12,181 bases of DNA from Bacteroidales bacterium (GCA_012837565.1 DUQY01000055.1:1-12181), one strand, 5' to 3'; counted from the stretch's first letter, positions 1 to 9,606 are shown. Notes: generated from the sequence alone by a model not told the origin. Numbers and translations: made by a program.

Positions 1-2012
<2,012 letters not shown>

Positions 2013-2037
2013 TCGTTTTCTATTCTTGTATGTCCTT

Positions 2038-2050
2038 TATGTCAAAGATC
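2038..2050 (-). promoter_or_regulatory. boxA-like antitermination element of the 23S leader
   Basis: The minus strand reads GATCTTTGACATA about 25 nt before the 23S 5' end. It resembles the rRNA boxA (E. coli TGCTCTTTAACA) and the TTCTTTGACA element commonly seen ahead of Bacteroidota rRNA genes. Bound by NusB/NusE, such an element would protect the untranslated rRNA transcript from termination. Its presence suggests that this 23S has a real rRNA leader even though no 16S gene lies upstream. The assignment rests on motif and position only. Confidence 0.5.
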
Positions 2051-2055
2051 TATTC

Positions 2056-2111
2056 GCTTGCCAACATTTTGGCTCGCTTCTTGATGACTTATCGTTATAA
2101 AGCAATAAGTC
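2056..2111 (-). other. two hairpins between rpmA and 23S rRNA
   Basis: Two inverted repeats lie in the 120-nt gap. The first, 2086-2111, pairs GACTTAT with ATAAGTC. On the minus-strand RNA the stem extends by a U-G wobble and a G-C pair to 9 bp, with an 8-nt loop. On the plus strand the wobble becomes C-A, which fits a structure selected in minus-strand RNA. The second, 2060-2073, pairs GCCAA with TTGGC around a 4-nt loop, with two more outer pairs at 2056-2057 and 2076-2077. Neither is followed by a U-run, so neither looks like an intrinsic terminator. They may be processing or leader structures of the rRNA precursor; that role is inferred. Confidence 0.45.
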
Positions 2112-2134
2112 AATTATCATTTAAAAATTATTGT

Positions 2135-2392
2135 CTATGCAACTGGGCTTATAGATACGTAAGATTTATCGTCTTTACGTTTTCTAAATACAACAACTCC
2201 ATCAACTAATGCAAATAATGTGTGGTCTTTTCCAATTCCTACATTATCTCCAGGGTTGTGTACTGTACCTCTTTGGCGTACTATGATGTTTCCAGCTATG
2301 CAAGCTTGTCCACCAAATATCTTAACACCTAAACGTTTACTTTGCGATTCGCGTCCGTTATTCGAACTACCGACACCTTTCTTGTGAGCCAT
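2135..2392 (-). CDS. rpmA: 50S ribosomal protein L27
   Basis: L27 sits at the base of the central protuberance of the 50S subunit, and its N-terminal tail reaches the peptidyl transferase centre to help place tRNA. The 85-residue product is full length and begins MAHKKG, the mature form without the cleavable N-terminal extension found in Firmicutes. Conserved blocks are visible in order: GSSNNGRES, KRLGVKIFGGQ, AGNIIVRQRGT, GDNVGIGKDHTLFALVDG and the C-terminal YVSISP. It ends in TAG. The gene follows rplU by 43 nt in the usual rplU-rpmA order and presumably shares its promoter, since no separate promoter is seen. There is no Shine-Dalgarno sequence upstream. The unusual part is what comes next: 23S rRNA on the same strand, with no terminator in between. 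Confidence 0.98.
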   Translation of the reverse strand: MAHKKGVGSSNNGRESQSKRLGVKIFGGQACIAGNIIVRQRGTVHNPGDNVGIGKDHTLFALVDGVVVFRKRKDDKSYVSISPVA

Positions 2393-2435
2393 AATCTATG
2401 TTATTTACTTGTTAATGTACTATTAAAATCTTTTA

Positions 2436-2744
2436 TTACAAAATTTCTGTTACTTGAATTTGTGATAAATATTGACGATGACCATTCATTTTTTGGTAAC
2501 CTTTTCTTCTTTTCTTTTTGAAAACAAGAACTTTGTCCCCTTTTAAATGTTTTAATACAGTTGCTTTAACTGAAGCCCCGTCAATTTTAGGAGCGCCAAT
2601 GGTTATATCCCCATCAGAGTCCTTTAGCATCACGGTGTCAAAACTTAATTGTGCTCCTTCTTCTGCTTGAAGACGATGAACAAAAAGTTTTTGATCTTTT
2701 TGAACCTTGAATTGCTGTCCTGCGATTTCTACTATTGCGTACAT
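2436..2744 (-). CDS. rplU: 50S ribosomal protein L21
   Basis: L21 is a 23S rRNA-binding protein of the 50S subunit. The 102-residue product has the normal length of the family. It starts MYAIVEIAGQQFKV, the typical L21 N-terminus, and carries the conserved basic segment VFKKKRRKGYQKMNGHRQ near residues 74-91, which contacts rRNA. The start at 2744 is the only sensible one, because it aligns exactly with family N-termini. An AAGAG lies directly upstream but is too close to be a good ribosome-binding site, as is usual in this phylum. It is the first gene of a minus-strand unit led by a strong Bacteroidota-type promoter (2783-2813), and rpmA follows after 43 nt. Confidence 0.98.
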   Translation of the reverse strand: MYAIVEIAGQQFKVQKDQKLFVHRLQAEEGAQLSFDTVMLKDSDGDITIGAPKIDGASVKATVLKHLKGDKVLVFKKKRRKGYQKMNGHRQYLSQIQVTEIL

Positions 2745-2782
2745 CTCTTGTATTTTTGTTTTTTCCCTCTTAATTGGGGGTG

Positions 2783-2813
2783 CAAAGATACTAAGTTTTT
2801 ATTCATTACCAAA
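2783..2813 (-). promoter_or_regulatory. Bacteroidota sigma-A promoter of rplU-rpmA (possibly also 23S rRNA)
   Basis: On the minus strand, TTTG (2813-2810) is followed by exactly 19 nt and then TATCTTTG (2790-2783). This matches the Bacteroidota housekeeping consensus TTTG-N19-TAnnTTTG in every defined base. Transcription would start near 2776-2778, giving a leader of about 32-34 nt before the rplU ATG. It is the best promoter in the window, and none of comparable quality lies between rpmA and the 23S gene. Confidence 0.85.
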
Positions 2814-2982
2814 AATAGCTAGCAAAAAATTCACTTCTTTGCCTACAAACAAGCCGTTCTACTTCTTAATTATCACAATAAATTGTTGATATGAAATAAA
2901 TTAAATAAAGATAGATTCTTGTTAGATTTATTTATTAAAATGGTGGTTTGTTTTCTTGGGAAGGTAGTTTATTAGATTAAAT

Positions 2983-3048
2983 AGATAGAAAAATGAATTA
3001 AAGATCTAGAATTCTAAATCAAAGAGACAGAAAAATAAAATAAAGAAT
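2983..3048 (+). repeat. imperfect direct repeat flanking an AT-rich palindrome in the divergent intergenic region
   Basis: Two copies of a ~23-nt A-rich unit, at 2983-3005 and 3025-3047, match at 19 of 23 positions with a 42-nt offset. Between them lies the perfect 10-bp palindrome TAGAATTCTA (3007-3016), inside a near-palindrome of 18 nt (3003-3020) that matches at 16 positions. The whole lies 48-113 nt upstream of the kinase -7 element. It could be a regulator site or simply low-complexity AT-rich DNA. The rest of 2814-2982 shows no gene, RNA gene or terminator that I can support. Confidence 0.35.
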
Positions 3049-3095
3049 GAAAATTATAAGATTGATATTATGTTATATGAAAGAATATAATTTAT

Positions 3096-3103
3096 TATCT
3101 TTG
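3096..3103 (+). promoter_or_regulatory. -7 element of the histidine kinase gene
   Basis: TATCTTTG matches the Bacteroidota -7 consensus TAnnTTTG and lies 19 nt before the ATG at 3123. The expected -33 position (3073-3076) reads TTAT, a poor match to TTTG, so the promoter may be weak or may need an activator. The predicted transcript would have only about 13-15 nt of leader, with AAGG touching the start codon. Confidence 0.6.
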
Positions 3104-3122
3104 CTGAAATTATATCATAAGG

Positions 3123-6100
3123 ATGAGAGATAAAGTTTTTTTTTCTAAAATATTTAAGAAGTTAGAGTTGATAGGAGTAGCAATTACTGTTCTTTTGTTT
3201 CTTTCGTTATTACTTATTGAATCAAGGAATCATTCAAGTGATAGAATTGCAAATAGGGTTCAATTAGAAGTTAATAAGGAATACAATAATATCAAATCAG
3301 ATGGAGATAAATTCCTATATTATAAGAATCATCTTGTGTCGTGGTCAAATAATGACATTCCTCTTCCTAGTGTTTATTCTAATAGCCTCGACAATAATGT
3401 TATTAAACTATCAAATGGCTATTACTTATTGAAAAATGAAATGAAGGGAGATTCAACTATTGTGTATGCTTCATTATTAAAGAAGGAATATTCAGTAAAT
3501 AACAACTACTTAAGTGATAGTTTCAATGCCAAATTCAATTTAAAAGGAAAGGAAGGCATTAAACTATCTAACCATAAGACTAATTATAGTTTATCCCTAA
3601 ATAATAAGGTCTTTGCCTATTTAGACTTTTCAAACTACTCTCCAGAATCAAATTCATTTATTAGCTATATCTTATCTATACTCTATTTTATTATTATATT
3701 CTTTATTTCTAAGTTTCTTTCTGTCCTATTGATGAAGAGGGTTCGTCTTAATAACTTCATTAAGCTTATTCTTTTGTTTCTTTTGTTTTCTATACTATAT
3801 ATAGGACTTCATTATATTGAATTATCAAGTCAGTTTTATAATTCAGTTTTCTTTTCAGCTATTAATAATTTAAACTTTTTTGTTCTTAGTGTGGGAGAGG
3901 TGTTTTTGTTGCAAATACTAGTTCTTGTTTTTGTTTCAAGTATAAAAATAAGCCAATTAAATCGGAGAATGAATTATTTGTTAATGGTATTGATAATTCC
4001 TATCTCTTGGATTTATTTCTATTTAATTGATTTCCTTCTTAAAGCCTATCAAAACATCATTTCCTTAGCAGATATTATTAAGCTCGATATTCCTGTTTTC
4101 CTTTTACTTCTTCAAATAATGCTAGTGAATTATACATTATATTTGTTTGTAAAAAGAATTTCTTTTGAAAGAGAAATTAAAACAAGATTAGGTAAGCTAG
4201 ATTATTTATTCTTATTGATTATTGCCATCCTTTCTTGCGGAGTCTTATTTAATAGTCTTTCTCTTCTTTCATTGTTTATTGTGGGAACATCATTCTATAT
4301 CCTATTAATATCTATTAAGAACGAAGTAAGTACAAAGAAAAAACTATCATCAATTCTTTATATAATATTGCTTCTTGTTATGTTTTCTATAATAAATGGG
4401 ATTATTATTTATAACCATAACTATCAAAAAGAAAGACTTTACATTGAAGAGGCGTTAAAGAATATTTCAAAAAATGACGATAAAGGGGCTGAAGTTTTAC
4501 TGCTTGAAATTGAGAAATCCATATTAAAGGATAGCCTTTTTAACTCAAAGCTACTAGAGGAGACAAATGAAAAGTTTGAAACTTATATCACAAAGACTTA
4601 TCTCAAAGAGATAAACAAAACCTATAGCACAGAAATATTAATATGTTATGCTGATGAGCTATTGCTTATTCATCCAATAGGCAAGCCAATAAAAAGTAAA
4701 GATTATATTGATTCACGACTTGCAAATTCAATTAATGTAGGAAAGAGTAAATCTATTTTCAGGGAGAACAAAGGTTTGACAGAAAAGGTTTACTTGGCTT
4801 ACTTCGAAACAAAACAAGGTCAGAAAACAAAGATTCTTTTTATTGATTGTGTAAAAAAGAAGGCATCAAAGGAGATGGGCTATCCTGACTTGCTAATTAA
4901 TGAAGAGGCAAAGGAAGATGAACGAAGGGAAGACTTAAGTCATTATGGAGTCTATAAGTATAATAGGTTAGTTATTCAAGTTGGCAATTACAACTACCCA
5001 TCAACCCTCAATCGAAAAACTAATTCTTGGTATGATTCAAATGGATTTTCTCACTATTCAATTAAAAACGAGAAGAGCAATACTGTTTGGATAGCAAGTA
5101 TAAAAGAAGAAACCCTTTCCGACAAGTTATCCTTACCCTCTTATCTCTTCCTTATTTCTTCCATAGTATTACTAATATTTCAGGCAATTGTAAATCCAAA
5201 AAGATTTCTTTCATTTAAGAATATAACCCTAAGCAATAGTTTGCAGATAACACTTATTGGTATTTTTCTAATCTCCTTTATTGTTTTTGGAAGTATGTCT
5301 GTGAAATACTTTAATAAATTAACCGACAATACAAATAAAGATATATTAATTGAAAAGACACAGTCTATATGCTATTCACTAGAGAACTTCTTCGAAGACA
5401 ATAATATTCAACAAGATGATATATACTATGAGTTAATAGATCTTTCGAATACATTTCTAACAGACATTAATATATTTGACAAGAACGGTTTCTTACTAAA
5501 CACATCTCGTCCAAAGGTTTTCTCACAAGGAATTATTAGTAAATTTATTAACCCTTATGCTTTCAATAAGCTTAGCATTAACTCTGCTCCATTAGTTTAT
5601 CAGGAAGAAAGAATAGGCAATAGAGATTATAGCGCATCCTATATGCCAATTGAAACAGAAAACGGAACGATAGGTTATTTGCATATCCCATACATCATTC
5701 AGCAAAAGAAAATTGAAGACAAAATTCTTGAATTTGTTTCGGCATATATTAATGTATATATACTTTGGATAACCTTGGCCTTAATTATATCAATACTTCT
5801 TTCTAATTTTATCACTAGGCCATTAAGACAATTGCAAGAAAGATTAAAAGGAGTTAAGTTAGGGCAAAGAAATGAAAAAATTCAGTGGTCAAGGCAAGAT
5901 GAATTGGGTAATTTGATTTTATCCTATAATTCTATGGTTGACAAATTGGAAGAGAGTACTCTATTATTGAAAAAAGAAGAAAGAGAAGGAGCTTGGAGAG
6001 AGATGGCAAAACAAGTAGCTCACGATATAAAGAATCCTCTAACCCCAATGAAACTTTCAATACAACAACTTCAAAGGCTACAAAATACCGATATAGTTAA

Positions 6101-6656
6101 GTTCCATGAACGCTTTCAAGAGCTTACGCCAGCCCTAATAGAACAAATAAATGTCCTTGCTCAAATTGCCTCAGAGTTTTCAGATTATTCTAAAGACAAG
6201 ATAAGTTTGAATGAAACAACTGATATATTTGAATGCATAAGAGCTGCAATAGAGGTTTTTGAAAACCAAGAGAATATTACAATAAATTATATCAATGAGT
6301 CAGAGGATACAATTTTGGTTTTGGGAGACAAACAACAATATATAAGAATCTTCAATAACTTAATAAAGAATGCTGTTCAAGCACTTTATGGTAAAGAAGA
6401 TGGGATGATAGAAATTGAGGTAAGTCTGGAAAATGAGCAGTGCAGGATTTCAATAAAGGACAATGGCTATGGTATATCGGAAGAGAATCAAGCAATGGTT
6501 TTCTCTTCAGAGTTTACAACCAAGGTAGAGGGGAGTGGTTTAGGACTGTCAATTGTTAAAAGCATTATTGAGATAGTAGGAGGAAGGATTGATTTTGTTT
6601 CTCAGCAGGATAAAGGAACGAATTTTATTATTCATCTACCGGTATGGAAACCTTAA
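3123..6656 (+). CDS. NtrY-like polytopic sensor histidine kinase, 12 predicted TM segments
   Basis: Inner-membrane histidine kinase of 1177 residues. Hydrophobic segments lie near 14-32, 180-204, 213-233, 252-273, 285-306, 322-343, 359-377, 379-398, 408-430, 670-692, 710-732 and 875-896. Lys/Arg-rich loops follow TM2, 4, 6, 8 and 10 (for example MKRVR and KRISFEREIK). Together these predict three periplasmic domains (34-178, 431-668, 733-874) and a cytoplasmic C-terminus. HAMP starts at RPL 899-901. The H-box is HDIKNPLTP with His967, of the NtrY type. The N-box has Asn1083, the G1 box is DNGYG (1113-1117), the F box is FSSEFTTK, and G2 is GSGLGL (1137-1142). All catalytic motifs are intact, so it should autophosphorylate. 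The ATG is the first start after an in-frame TGA at 3105. No response regulator is adjacent, so partner and signal are unknown. The periplasmic domains match no family I can name with confidence. A run of nine T lies at 3136-3144. Confidence 0.93.
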   Translation: MRDKVFFSKIFKKLELIGVAITVLLFLSLLLIESRNHSSDRIANRVQLEVNKEYNNIKSDGDKFLYYKNHLVSWSNNDIPLPSVYSNSLDNNVIKLSNGYYLLKNEMKGDSTIVYASLLKKEYSVNNNYLSDSFNAKFNLKGKEGIKLSNHKTNYSLSLNNKVFAYLDFSNYSPESNSFISYILSILYFIIIFFISKFLSVLLMKRVRLNNFIKLILLFLLFSILYIGLHYIELSSQFYNSVFFSAINNLNFFVLSVGEVFLLQILVLVFVSSIKISQLNRRMNYLLMVLIIPISWIYFYLIDFLLKAYQNIISLADIIKLDIPVFLLLLQIMLVNYTLYLFVKRISFEREIKTRLGKLDYLFLLIIAILSCGVLFNSLSLLSLFIVGTSFYILLISIKNEVSTKKKLSSILYIILLLVMFSIINGIIIYNHNYQKERLYIEEALKNISKNDDKGAEVLLLEIEKSILKDSLFNSKLLEETNEKFETYITKTYLKEINKTYSTEILICYADELLLIHPIGKPIKSKDYIDSRLANSINVGKSKSIFRENKGLTEKVYLAYFETKQGQKTKILFIDCVKKKASKEMGYPDLLINEEAKEDERREDLSHYGVYKYNRLVIQVGNYNYPSTLNRKTNSWYDSNGFSHYSIKNEKSNTVWIASIKEETLSDKLSLPSYLFLISSIVLLIFQAIVNPKRFLSFKNITLSNSLQITLIGIFLISFIVFGSMSVKYFNKLTDNTNKDILIEKTQSICYSLENFFEDNNIQQDDIYYELIDLSNTFLTDINIFDKNGFLLNTSRPKVFSQGIISKFINPYAFNKLSINSAPLVYQEERIGNRDYSASYMPIETENGTIGYLHIPYIIQQKKIEDKILEFVSAYINVYILWITLALIISILLSNFITRPLRQLQERLKGVKLGQRNEKIQWSRQDELGNLILSYNSMVDKLEESTLLLKKEEREGAWREMAKQVAHDIKNPLTPMKLSIQQLQRLQNTDIVKFHERFQELTPALIEQINVLAQIASEFSDYSKDKISLNETTDIFECIRAAIEVFENQENITINYINESEDTILVLGDKQQYIRIFNNLIKNAVQALYGKEDGMIEIEVSLENEQCRISIKDNGYGISEENQAMVFSSEFTTKVEGSGLGLSIVKSIIEIVGGRIDFVSQQDKGTNFIIHLPVWKP

Positions 6657-6683
6657 TTCAATTAAAACGTAATTAATGATTAC

Positions 6684-6711
6684 CAATATATAAAAAAATA
6701 TTGTACTTTTG
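6684..6711 (+). promoter_or_regulatory. -7 element with abutting inverted repeat upstream of the OmpA-family gene
   Basis: TACTTTTG at 6704-6711 matches TAnnTTTG. A start site near 6717 would give a leader of about 34 nt. The -33 position (6681-6684) reads TACC, a poor match. Directly upstream, filling the -33 to -7 spacer, lies a perfect inverted repeat CAATAT-N8-ATATTG (6684-6703). That is a position where a bound regulator would affect transcription, although the DNA is AT-rich and chance is possible. The leader is A-rich. Its AAGGA lies about 22 nt before the ATG, too far to act as a normal ribosome-binding site. Confidence 0.5.
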
Positions 6712-6750
6712 TAGATTATTACTAAGGAAAATAAGAAATAAATTAAATAT

Positions 6751-9360
6751 ATGAGAATCAAGAGTTTTTTTGTTTTTTTATTAATCAGCATTTCAAGTAT
6801 AGGTGCATTTGCTCAGAAGCAAAGCCTAACAGAAAAGGCTGATGAGGCTTTCTATGCTCAACAATATACAATCGCAGTAGATTTATACAAAACAGCTTAT
6901 GCCGATATTAGTTTAAATCGTCAAGAAAGAGATAGGATTTTGTTCCATCAAGCAGAATGTTATCGCTATATGGACGATAAGGACCAAGCAATTAAAACAT
7001 ATCAAAGGCTTGTTAAGGCAAGATACTATATCTCTCAGCCAAAGATATTCCTCCATATGGCAGACTTCCAACGCTTCAAAGGAGATTGGGACGAGGCTGA
7101 AACGAACTACAAGGAATACTTAAAGTTAGTTCCCAGTGATGAGCTTGCACAAAGAAGACTTTCCTCAATTGCACTTGCTAAAAGCTGGATGCAAAAGCCA
7201 ACAAAGCATCAAATAAAGAACGAAAGAAATGTAAATACAGAATGGAATGAATGGTTCCCTAAGTTCTTAAAGCCAGATAATACCGATGAATTAATGTTTA
7301 CTTCTTCTCGTTCAACAGGTGATGAATCATCAATGGACGTTTGGACAGGAGAGTTTCTTTCAAGCATCTTTACAACACAAAAACTTAAAAGCGGAGAGCT
7401 TTCTGAGGCAAATCCATTCGTGGAAATTGACGTTAATTCGGACAATGCCAACGAAGGAGAGCTTGTTATTCTTAGTAATGGTAAGCTAAAGAACTATTAT
7501 TTTTCACGTTGTAATATTCTAAAAAACAAAGGACTTAATTGTGCTATCTTTAGCCGTCCGATACAACCAGCAAAAGGAAAGAAACAAAACAAACCTAAGG
7601 AAGCTCTAGGTAAGGCTGCAACTAGCCAAGATGCAGACCAAACCTTTGTAAAGCTTGACTTAGGAGACACTACCTATAACTACCTTCACCCAGCTGTTTC
7701 TTCTGACGAACTAACAATATACTTCTCATCAAACCGCCCTGGAGGACAAGGAGACTATGACCTTTGGAAAGCAACAAGAGAGAATACGAACGAACCTTTC
7801 TCAAGCGTAACCAATTTAGGAAAACAAATAAATACAGAAGGCAAGGAGCAGTTCCCAACACTTCGTTCCGACACAAGACTTTATTATTCCTCTGATGGTC
7901 TAGCAGGACTTGGAGGATACGATTTGTTTTACACAGAATACAAGAATGACGAGTGGACAGAACCTGTTAACCTAAGATATCCAATAAACACTCAATACGA
8001 TGAAATTGGTATTATCTTTAATCCTAACGAAGACGAGTCAATTGCAGCAGAGGAATCAGGATATATATCTTCAAATAGAGCAGGTGGAGTTGGTGGAGAT
8101 GATATTTATTCATTCTATCGTGCACCTATGCTTTTCACCATTAAAGGCTTGGTAAGAGATGACAAATCAATGCAACTTGTTGAAGGAGCTAAAGTGAGGT
8201 TAATTGGTTCGGACAAGTCATCAGTTGAAACTCGTACAGATAGAAATGGTGGATTTGAGTTTACAGAAACCCAAGTAAAGTATAATGTTAATTACACAGT
8301 TCAAGTATCTCAAATAGATTATATGAACGAGGAAGCTAACGAATCAACAGTAGGCTTAACCACAAGCAAGGATCTTGTTCGTGATTTTCGCTTAAAGCCA
8401 ATTGCAAAAGAGCCAGTAGTACTTCCTGAAATACGTTATGATTTAGCAAAATGGGACTTGAAAGACCAATACCTTGACTCACTTTCTGACCTATTAGTTG
8501 TTTTAGTTAATAACCCATATTATGTAATTGAACTTCGCTCACACACCGATATTAGACCTTTCCCTCAAGTAACAAACGACACCCTTTCGCAACGTAGGGC
8601 GGAGGCTGTTGTTGATTTCCTTTATTCAAGAGGAATTGATCGTGAAAGATTAATCCCTAGAGGATATGGCGATAGAATACCAAGAACCTTATTAAGAGAT
8701 ACCGAATCAGATTTCAATGGCAAACAATACATATTCCCAAAAGGAGTTACACTAACCGAAAGCTATATAAATTCTCTTAAAACACATGGAGAAAGAGAAG
8801 CAGCACATCAACTTAATCGCCGTTCTGAATTTAGAATAGTTAGAACCGATTATGTTCCTTCAGAAATGCTAGATAGCCTTGAAGATGCAGCTCTTAACAA
8901 ACCAATTGTTGATATGGTGAAAGGCAATAAACCACTTCCAATAACAAATGTTCCAATTATTTATTCTGACAACAACATAAAACTAACAATGATTAATGGT
9001 AATAAGTCAATGCTATATATGATTCTTAATGGAGCTAATGTTCCAGTTGTATATGATGAAAGATACCGTGATGCAGCTGTTATGGACTGGGATGTAGCTA
9101 TGAATTTCCTTCTAAGTGGCAGGATAACAAAAGATGATTTCCGAGATAAAGATAAAGCATTCGACAAAGAAGGTAATATCTTAGACGAATCAGTTCTCAC
9201 TTTCAAAACCGCATTTATTGGCAAACATAGTGCAGATAAGTACGAGGTTTTAGTTAAGAAAGGAATGACAGAAAAGATGATAGTAAATAAAAATGGTATA
9301 GCAAACTTTGGAAGATTTACCTTAGACAAAGCAAAAGCAGAACTAATATTCGAGAATTAG
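6751..9360 (+). CDS. PorE-like periplasmic protein: TPR, PD40 beta-propeller, CRD, OmpA domain, plus extra C-terminal domain
   Basis: Secreted envelope protein of 869 residues. A Sec signal peptide ends AFA|QK (cut after about residue 21); no lipobox cysteine is present. TPR-like helices span about 24-150. PD40/WD40-like propeller blades follow from about 160 to 460, with FSSNRPGGQGDYDLW, YYSSDGLAGLGGYDLF and ISSNRAGGVGGDDIY as repeated blade ends. A carboxypeptidase-regulatory-like beta-sandwich lies at about 463-550, and an OmpA C-terminal peptidoglycan-binding domain at about 560-697. The OmpA motif has SHTD (597-600), LSQRRAEAV with Arg616, and NRRSEF (689-694), so Asp600 and Arg616 could bind diaminopimelate. 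This order matches PorE of the type IX secretion system of Porphyromonas gingivalis, which anchors to peptidoglycan. Unlike that lipoprotein, this one lacks a lipid anchor and has ~140 extra residues (730-869) that resemble a degenerate retropepsin. The true orthologue could be another PD40-OmpA paralogue. Confidence 0.85.
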   Translation: MRIKSFFVFLLISISSIGAFAQKQSLTEKADEAFYAQQYTIAVDLYKTAYADISLNRQERDRILFHQAECYRYMDDKDQAIKTYQRLVKARYYISQPKIFLHMADFQRFKGDWDEAETNYKEYLKLVPSDELAQRRLSSIALAKSWMQKPTKHQIKNERNVNTEWNEWFPKFLKPDNTDELMFTSSRSTGDESSMDVWTGEFLSSIFTTQKLKSGELSEANPFVEIDVNSDNANEGELVILSNGKLKNYYFSRCNILKNKGLNCAIFSRPIQPAKGKKQNKPKEALGKAATSQDADQTFVKLDLGDTTYNYLHPAVSSDELTIYFSSNRPGGQGDYDLWKATRENTNEPFSSVTNLGKQINTEGKEQFPTLRSDTRLYYSSDGLAGLGGYDLFYTEYKNDEWTEPVNLRYPINTQYDEIGIIFNPNEDESIAAEESGYISSNRAGGVGGDDIYSFYRAPMLFTIKGLVRDDKSMQLVEGAKVRLIGSDKSSVETRTDRNGGFEFTETQVKYNVNYTVQVSQIDYMNEEANESTVGLTTSKDLVRDFRLKPIAKEPVVLPEIRYDLAKWDLKDQYLDSLSDLLVVLVNNPYYVIELRSHTDIRPFPQVTNDTLSQRRAEAVVDFLYSRGIDRERLIPRGYGDRIPRTLLRDTESDFNGKQYIFPKGVTLTESYINSLKTHGEREAAHQLNRRSEFRIVRTDYVPSEMLDSLEDAALNKPIVDMVKGNKPLPITNVPIIYSDNNIKLTMINGNKSMLYMILNGANVPVVYDERYRDAAVMDWDVAMNFLLSGRITKDDFRDKDKAFDKEGNILDESVLTFKTAFIGKHSADKYEVLVKKGMTEKMIVNKNGIANFGRFTLDKAKAELIFEN

Positions 9361-9398
9361 AAAACCAGTATTCCGAGCCCTCGAAACCCAAACAAACG

Positions 9399-9435
9399 AA
9401 AAGACTTGACCAAAAATCAAGTCTTTTTCTTTTTC
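9399..9435 (+). terminator. intrinsic terminator after the PorE-like gene
   Basis: AAAAGACTTGA (9399-9409) pairs perfectly with TCAAGTCTTTT (9417-9427), giving an 11-bp stem and a 7-nt CCAAAAA loop. A T-rich tail runs to about 9435. It lies 38 nt after the stop codon and isolates the upstream gene from mutS2. Confidence 0.9.
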
Positions 9436-9606
9436 TTAGATGTTTTAAACTAAGAGTTAGAAAATTAATACGCTGTAATAATAAATTAAAACGCCACTTT
9501 AAGAAATTAAAACGAAGAAAGAATTTCTTGAATCAAAGAAAGGATTTGCTGAAACGAAGATCCAGCAAAATACTATAAAGAAGGGAGAAAATAATAAAAA
9601 ACAATG
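9436..9606. repeat. noncoding AT-rich stretch with AATTAAAACG repeats
   Basis: No gene is seen between the terminator and the mutS2 -7 element. AATTAAAACG occurs at 9484-9493 and 9505-9514, 21 nt apart, and once more at 6660-6669 just after the kinase gene. A related GAAACGAAG is at 9555-9563. An AAGAAA-GAA-TTTCTT inverted repeat covers 9515-9529. The equal helical-phase spacing could suit a binding protein, but the low complexity makes chance likely. Confidence 0.3.

Noticed and set aside
2043..2050. Possible -7 promoter element (GATCTTTG) before 23S
   Set aside because: The first base deviates from TAnnTTTG, there is no TTTG 19 nt upstream, and the surrounding sequence fits boxA better.
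2766..2781. Short CCC/GGG pairing in the rplU leader as a candidate L21 autoregulatory leader
   Set aside because: Only three base pairs can form with a 10-nt loop, and it does not resemble the known L21 leader structure.
2707..2889. A 60-codon plus-strand open frame
   Set aside because: It overlaps the start of rplU on the opposite strand and covers the rplU promoter; no ribosome-binding site or family resemblance.
8961..9329. A 122-codon minus-strand open frame inside the PorE-like gene
   Set aside because: It is an antisense shadow of a well-supported coding sequence, with no promoter and no recognisable protein features.
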